Below, one piece after another: positions 58,996 to 64,000 of a DNA stretch of 64,000 nucleotides. The notes beneath the pieces were generated by a model. That model was given only the letters and a program-made list of their open reading frames with translations. It was not told where the DNA came from and made no database searches. This stretch comes from Sclerurus mexicanus (taxonomy: Eukaryota > Chordata > Aves > Passeriformes > Furnariidae), in assembly GCA_013396755.1 (NCBI GenBank), contig VWZF01005682.1, forward strand, positions 1,123,643-1,187,642, read 5' to 3'. Position 1 is the first letter of the stretch. The number at the start of each line of letters is the position of its first letter. A program made the position numbers and the translations under genes.

Positions 58996-61900
58996 GTGGC
59001 CTTGGCAGTGCTGGATTTAGCCTCTGCACAGAGTTGGGAAGTAACACGATTTGCATGCTGCCACCCAGCCCTGGTCCCCACTGCCAGGTGTACCCAGGCA
59101 CATGGTTTGGACATCTCCACCTGGCTCCCTAGGTTCCCTCACCCCTGCTGTTGGAAGCACAGGAAGAACGCTGATGGCGGAGCTCATGGGGCATGGGTGA
59201 ATATTGAGGTTTTTCATTGTATAGGTTGTGAGTGTGTATATCAGCTGCTTCTATTACCTGGAGTAAGACTCTGCCTGCAGGAGTCCATTAGGAGACTTTT
59301 CATACTGTATTTATTCTTGGGGGAAAGACATTGAAACGACATGACCCCAAACTAACAAACCTGAAAACTGTAGAGTAAATTACCACAGAAAAAAGGCACT
59401 CTCCTCTCAGTGCATGATTGGTAAAAATGCGTTCTTGCTCTTCTGTTGCTCTAACCTAATGTTTCTACGCAGATAGCATAAGACCACAGGCAAAAGCATC
59501 TCACAAGTACCCACTGAGTCCAGATGTATCAGGTCATTGTGGATTTCACAGTTGTTATCACTGACAGTTATTACCTTGCAGCTTAATGAAACACAAGCAA
59601 AAGGGGCTTGAAGTCTCAGGTGATGTGTATGTTTGCAATGCATTTTTAAGGCCACCTCTTGAGCTCTGGGTAAAGGTTGATGACATGCACGAACCCTGCC
59701 AGGTGAAACTGAAATGTCATCCTTATGATTGCCATCTCTGTAGGAGCCACCAAACTATCTGACTGGTGAGGAGAGGAAAGGACAGGCTGAGGGAAATGTC
59801 TCTTACGGACACCATTCCTCTTTAACGATAGGGTTGGGCCTCTTTATCTTAGGACATCACACACACCAGGATAACCATACAGAGGTGTCAGACCTCCAAA
59901 GCTGAGGCAGAAATAAGGTTTTGGTTCTGAAACAGATCTAAGCATAATCATAGGTGGCTGGTAATATAGGAAAGATGCTGATGTTGGTAATCTTGTCTTT
60001 TTGGGTTGTAGTTTCCAAAACACAATAATAACTATGGTTAAAAGGTTCAGTAGTGGTGTTGCAAAGGTCTGGAAGGCTTAGGTCCCATATGTAGGATTCA
60101 TCATGTCACTCATCGGATGGCAAAGTCTGAGGTTCCCCTTACCATCCATGGAAAGCACAGTTCATTTGCCTGACCTTATCTTAAAATGTGATGGCTTTCC
60201 CTCTGGAGATTCCTCTTTCCCTTTCTCAGTTAGAAAAATGTCCTGGAAAGAACTTACTCTGACCTGGATATGTTTCCTATAAATGTCTGAGTGAGACCAG
60301 ATGATTCTTACCACCCATGTAGAAAGGAGACCGGCAACATGAGCTACAACTAGGAGCAATGGATGCTGGTCCTTGGCTTGTACTGTTAATCCTGCCATGG
60401 AGCTGGCCTTGGCTTTCCAAATTGCAGCAGTGCAACTGGCAACAACTACAGTGATTTTTCTTTATTACTTTGCACCAGGGGGTACTAAGCAAAAAACTTC
60501 TGATGTTAAGGGATATTCTGGGTACCCTCAACAGATATTTTTTATTCTTGAAGGCTGGTTGGCAGAAATTTAATCCCTCGCCTATAATTACTTGCTTCCT
60601 TCTCTTGTATAAAAAATTGAGTTGGCTTGCTTCTCTTTAGTCTTTCCTAGTCTGCACAATGTTAGAATATAAAGGCAGCAGTACAGATCTCTGTGTTTTT
60701 GCCATCCTGCCTCTTTTCCTGTTAATTTCAGCACTATTTCAGCTTCATGCTTGCCCCTGCATGCTCACTCTGATCTGGGACCCCCACCAGCTGCTACAGA
60801 GATGTCCTGATACCAACTGGGATGCACAGGTGCTGCAGCAATGGGATGACACTCAGTACTGGACCTCTATTTTTGAGATTTTGTGGGAGATGAAAGCAAC
60901 TTCTATGCAACTTTTCTGTGAACTCTCAGCCTCTTCAGAATGGGCTGACGCCCAAAGGCAAAGATCTTTTCCAGCTCCCATTTTCTTAGATTTTTGGATC
61001 TCATGGATTTTCATGAGATGTGTGGGCACTTGACACTTCAGATTAACAAACTCTCTTTCTGCCAAAGCAGATATTTGCCAGCACCTGCTGTACCCAACTG
61101 GGAAGAACTGCTTCCAGAAATCACCCTCTTAGAAGCCTCAACCCTGTTCTGGGAGTTCCTGCAACTGGATCAGGCTTTGCATTTATTTATGGGTGAGAAC
61201 AGTTATATTTTAGTCAGACCCTCCGTGAGCCTGAAGAAAAGCTGAACATCTCTCAATGTAGCCAACTGGTTCTATTGTAGAGTGGTTTTGTCAGCAAGTT
61301 ATTTAAGATCTTAATCCCTTTCAGCTATTAGGGAGAACTCCAAGGCAGAGTGGGTCTGGAAACAGGAATGATTTTCACTTGGATTTTCATCTTTTTTTCT
61401 CTCTAGTGCTGTAACCTGATGAAGAGGCAATGGTGTTTCACAATGTGTATTCCATTCACTGCTGCCTGCTTAAAACGAGGAAGGTGGAGGAGTAAGAAGA
61501 AAAGACTCCTTTAAATCTGTAGAGAAGCACTGGTGCCTGTAAGGACTATTTAAAGAAGTAAAGCTACTTTATCTTGTTGATCTATTTCTGCATTGTAATT
61601 TATGCTGCCATTCACACAGTGTCAGAAAACTATTGTAAACCCCTGTGTAAACCCACCCTGTAGACTTGAGTGCCTTGAGTCCATGGCTCTGCCAGAACTA
61701 GCATATTGGTGATAGGATAAGAGCTGGATAGAATAAGATTTCACTCTTAAAAGTGTTTTGGTTTTTTGTTTGTTTGGGGTTTTTTTGTTTGTTTGTTTTG
61801 GTTTTTTTGTTGGGAGGAGGAGTTAATGTACAAGAGGAAGAATTTAATGACTGGCAGACCACCTACTTAGCTATTAGCAATAGGCAAGCTACAGTGTATG

Positions 61901-64000
61901 CATCCTGGTAGAGGTGAGTTTTAAGAACAGATGTGAAATATAAGCCAGGAGCTTTCACAGAGGATTTTTGGAAGGCACTTCATGAAATGCCACCTCAATG
62001 ATGTGCCTTAGAAGAAAGTTCAGGCTGGGAAATGACTTCAGAGCAGCAGGAGGAGGAAAGTTACCATTTCTTTGGGCATCGGCACTCATGAGAAGGAAAG
62101 CTGGACAACAGATTGTTCAGGAACGTAACATGCCGGGAGCAACAGAGACACAGGCAGAATAATGACATGAAGGAAATATGTTTAAGGACAGGTTTTGTCT
62201 CAGCTAACACCAAATATTTGGTCATCTAGGCTGCCTTTGTGTCAGTAGAGCACGGCACTTTGAAGCTATGATACATCTAACCTATTTTGGGCACGAGCCT
62301 ATCTAGGATGAGGTGAATTACACTTTATATGTGTCTGTTTGTTCCTACTGATCCTGAGAGGAGCTTCAGGCACGTAGCGTAGATACAGACATCTGTATTT
62401 TAGACACGTCAAGGAGGTGAGACAAATCGTCCTCTGCACAGAGAGTGGGACTGTGAGAGAGGACATGAATGGCCACATGGCATCCTGTGAATCTGGGACA
62501 GCATCCAGTCACGCTCTGCCCTTGTCTCCAGAAGAGACAAGGAACTAGAACGACAGAGGATAGAAACAAAGAAAGGAAAGGAGAGGAAAGAGAGCAGGGA
62601 GCTCTGTTTCAGCCATGCTGTGTTTCAGCTCTCACTAAGAGCTGCTGCAAAGAATATTGGAGACGTAGGCTGAGGAGAATAACACAATAAATTAGAAATG
62701 GAAAAATGAGTTTTACAAGTTTTGCTAAGAAGTGGGCTTCTTCATGAACAACCAACATTATTATAACTACCAGCTAAAAATAGAACAGTGACATTTTATT
62801 GTTGCCATTTAGTTCTGAAATTGCATTCCAAAATGTTTATGGACTATCGTAAACTTGCTGAAATGTACGTTTTGCACTGAAAATCAGGTTTTGCACGATC
62901 AAAAGAAGAAAGCTTTTGTGATGACTGCAGCACAAATTTCTGTGAATGGTTCTTTAAGCTGCCTTGCCAGAAATGTCATGAATCTGCTCAGAACTCCAAG
63001 GAGGGGAAGTGGTTTAAAATTCCTAGCACTGCTCTTTCAGCCAGAATAGCCATTTTGGGTGTATTTCACATAAAGCATGGCTTCAGGGCTTGATACATCT
63101 TCATGCTGGGCCCTGTATTGTGCCAAGGAAATTCTCAGTGTTTAACAAATAATAATAAAAATAAGCTGTATAAGCATATGTGAATCTTCATGTTATAATT
63201 TTATGTGTAGAAAAAATCTCATAGGCATATAGGAAATAGAGCAGATGGTAAAATGTGTGTTGGACTAAACTTAGGCTGGAAACTAAGCCTCCTAGACAAT
63301 AAAAGCACAAATGCTGGATGGTCCCCTCCAGCCATGCACATGAATTAAGGCTTGTGAACTGAGATAGGGGAGCACAGATCAAAACAGATTAAGAAGCCAC
63401 CTTTGATCTGTTGTTTTCTCCTATTACTGTAAGTTGCAGTACTGTGGTCTGTCACTCTGTGGATATTCAAAGCTGCGTGTGCTAGGACAGCCCTCTGTTA
63501 CTGGGACACAGATACTCAACTGCATTATTCCAATTTGGAACATGTGCAATTCCATCCATTTCCGAGATGTTCCATCTGCAGTGAAACTGTCTCAAGAAGG
63601 TGATTCTGGATAAGGTCTTATAGCTTAGACCTGCTGCTTTTTTGTCTCCAGAGATGCTCCTCTGTGGGGGTGGATGAATCCAAGTCCACACTCCTCATTC
63701 AAGGCTTGAGTTTCTCTCAGAGACTAGGGCCAAGCTGCAGCCATGAGCAATAACAAAGTAAGCTGGGAATATCAGGAATAACCATATACTGGTGAAGTTC
63801 AAAATTTCTGGTGAAAGAAGAAAACTGAGTAATGGAATGATGCCGGATTGTAAGGAAGTTTTGTTCTGTGTAGTCGCAAAACAGAGACCAGCAGAGCATT
63901 ATAAAAGCAAAACACAACAAACAAAGCCTCTTCACAACATATTTCTCACCAGAAAGTTTGTAGGTAAACAAAAGCTGCACATCCCAGGTCTGTTAAAATA
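58996..64000. other. Intergenic to the window end, no gene seen
   Basis: No exon, RNA gene or clear interspersed repeat was recognised. A reversed A-rich/CCAAAC-type tract lies at 61755-61810. A 124-codon plus frame at 60659-61033 begins with a hydrophobic stretch but matches no family known to me. Confidence 0.5.
61755..61810. repeat. T-rich GGTTTTTTG tract
   Basis: Reverse complement of the A-rich CCAAAC pattern seen at 21241 and 44339: GGTTTTTTGTTTGTTTGGGG followed by T7, GTTTGTTTGTTTTGG and T7. Confidence 0.85.

Noticed and set aside
1826..64000. SERP2 or another neighbour gene expected next to TSC22D1
   Set aside because: I looked for the short conserved SERP2 exons on both strands by eye and found none; a profile search would be needed to exclude them fully.
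1..64000. tRNA, rRNA, CRISPR or bacterial-type features
   Set aside because: No tRNA-like B-box/anticodon arrangement, rRNA words or spaced direct repeats were seen, and the sequence is clearly vertebrate.

Overview
The window reads as a bird nuclear genome. The evidence is a TSC22D1 terminal exon at the left edge, six fragments of the bird/reptile LINE CR1 (several with the typical ATTCTATGATTCTAT-like 3' end), and LTR sequences of the avian ERVL-type class. There are no operons, tRNAs or rRNAs. The species cannot be fixed from the sequence; in chicken TSC22D1 lies on chromosome 1, so a macrochromosomal location is likely but inferred.

Left edge (1 to about 1,825): 284 bases of very CpG-rich sequence (perfect CRE, GC box, E-box, inverted CCAAT) end in a splice acceptor. 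Next comes the last coding exon of TSC22D1 (285-542: part of the TSC box, the leucine zipper and the Q/S/P-rich tail). A roughly 1.3 kb 3' UTR follows, with a proximal (784-794) and a distal (1797-1802) polyadenylation signal. A CpG-dense block of 134 bases bounded by single N's at 1355 and 1490 sits inside the otherwise AT-rich UTR and looks like an assembly artefact.

The remaining 62 kb contains no protein-coding gene that I can support and looks like intergenic DNA downstream of TSC22D1. It holds: (i) a complete-looking but coding-deficient LTR element at 4065-6537, with two diverged LTRs, a tRNA-Lys-like primer binding site and an interior of about 1.37 kb built largely of degenerate ~50-bp repeats; (ii) a solo LTR at 32575-32951 with a perfect 5-bp target duplication; (iii) a second, probably reverse-oriented solo LTR from 52160; (iv) CR1 pieces at about 13403, 15802, 18322, 28880, 38182 and 58640, the last from the endonuclease domain and the others from the 3' end; (v) a decayed C2H2 zinc-finger fragment near 42412-42545; (vi) a striking 29-bp-arm hairpin at 14730-14809; and (vii) microsatellites, A-rich tracts and a degenerate minisatellite.

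The open frames of 60-180 codons in the intergenic part occur at about the density expected by chance. They overlap on both strands and match no family I recognise. The observations most worth a second look are the 14.7-kb hairpin, the coding-deficient LTR element with its repeat-built interior, the frame that stays open through the CpG-rich sequence into the TSC22D1 exon, and the N-bounded block in the UTR.
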